Of a stretch of 64,000 nt of DNA, positions 63,681-64,000 are shown one piece after another. A model generated the notes under the pieces. It did no database searches, had not been told where the DNA came from, and was given only the letters and a program-made list of their open reading frames with translations. Within the stretch, counting starts at the first letter, position 1; every line of letters begins with the position of its first letter. The stretch spans positions 248,001 through 312,000 of the forward strand of contig NZ_AEYW01000022.1 of assembly GCF_000192475.1 (NCBI RefSeq). The letters are read 5' to 3'. Both the position numbers and the translations under genes were made by a program. Source of the DNA: Ruegeria conchae (lineage in GTDB: Bacteria; Pseudomonadota; Alphaproteobacteria; Rhodobacterales; Rhodobacteraceae).

Positions 63681-64000
63681 ATGACACGCATCTTTACATT
63701 TCCCGCGCTTACAACAGCGTTGACTCTCGCCCTGGCGGCGGCGGCATTGGCTGACGATGAATACAACGTTTCGAACAGTCTTACCTTGACCGGGCAGCCC
63801 CTCGGCATGCATGGCGTCGATCCTGTATCGATGTTTGAAGCCGAAAAACCCGAAATGGGCAACGCCACTTTTACATCGGCCCATGATGGAGTGGACTACT
63901 ATTTTGCGTCGCAGGCAGCGAAAGCCACATTCGAGGCGGATCCGACGGCACATCTGCCTCAATTCGGCGGGTTCTGCGCCTTTGGCGTCTATGTAGGCAA
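63681..64000 (+). CDS. YHS-domain protein, secreted (3' end outside window)
   Basis: At least 106 aa. Signal peptide (FPALTTALTLALAAAALA), then GQPLGMHGVDPVSMFE, TFTSAHDGVDYYFAS, AAKATFEADPTAHLPQFGGF and CAFGVYVG, a YHS-domain pattern, often metal-binding and linked to redox or heavy-metal processes. AAAGGA lies about 10 nt before the ATG. Cut by the window end. Confidence 0.82.
   Translation, partial: MTRIFTFPALTTALTLALAAAALADDEYNVSNSLTLTGQPLGMHGVDPVSMFEAEKPEMGNATFTSAHDGVDYYFASQAAKATFEADPTAHLPQFGGFCAFGVYVG

Noticed and set aside
1..64000. CRISPR arrays, rRNA genes, complete insertion sequences
   Set aside because: No regularly spaced direct repeats, rRNA-like sequence or transposase gene was seen.

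Overview
The window looks like a chromosomal stretch of a marine alphaproteobacterium of the Rhodobacteraceae (Roseobacter group). The evidence is the petR/petP regulator pair, the HDAC-like–xseB–ispA–dxs order, an FMN riboswitch in front of a type-II lumazine synthase, the fbc-type petABC operon, periplasmic nitrate reductase genes, and moderate-to-high GC with short overlapping operons. No organism name can be read from the sequence.

Layout. 1-2.6 kb: start of napA plus napD and napF (minus strand; periplasmic nitrate reduction). 2.8-6.7 kb: minus-strand operon for a deacetylase-like hydrolase, XseB, IspA and Dxs (isoprenoid precursors). 6.8-9.1 kb: petR/petP regulators divergent from ilvE. 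9.2-16.3 kb: housekeeping and small genes (AraC regulator, SPW-like membrane protein, cobO, DMT exporter, HD hydrolase, aroC, riboswitch-controlled ribH, FMN-binding PaiB-like protein, cytochrome c). 16.8-19.6 kb: petABC (cytochrome bc1). 19.7-22.6 kb: cupin, mtaB, dapF, tRNA-Lys(UUU).

After the tRNA the character changes. From about 22.7 kb onward intact accessory genes alternate with clearly broken ones (sbcB, HupE/UreJ, a TetR C-terminus, an ABC1 kinase joined to a DCC protein tail, an MscS tail, a CDF transporter tail). A family of short dispersed intergenic repeats (about 50-80 bp, with GTCCGC/GCGGAC ends) recurs at eight or more places. The intact accessory modules are: (i) an SDR, a metallo-beta-lactamase-fold hydrolase and an aminotransferase (26.7-29.4 kb); (ii) a four-gene photolyase/cryptochrome operon (31.3-35.7 kb); (iii) a LacI-controlled cluster of a sugar-type ABC importer without an ATPase and four SnoaL/NTF2-like proteins (38.7-47.3 kb); (iv) three class III nucleotide cyclases of different architecture (49.7-52.2 and 56.3-57.6 kb); (v) a run of eight small overlapping genes of unknown function preceded by an atypical tRNA-like element (52.6-55.9 kb); (vi) YceI, TetR, BASS transporter, AraC, Tat-exported isochorismatase-like hydrolase and the start of a YHS-domain protein (58.1-64 kb).

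The strongest candidates for something undescribed are module (iii), apparently a carbohydrate-type uptake and conversion pathway built from SnoaL-like enzymes, and module (v). In module (v) a tRNA-like structure carries a CCUCCU strand that could mask the first gene's ribosome binding site. The first gene needs a -1 frameshift at an A8 run to reach a zinc-finger tail shared with its paralogue, and the third gene has an in-frame amber codon behind its best-placed upstream ATG. All functional statements are read from motifs and gene order only; no database search was run.
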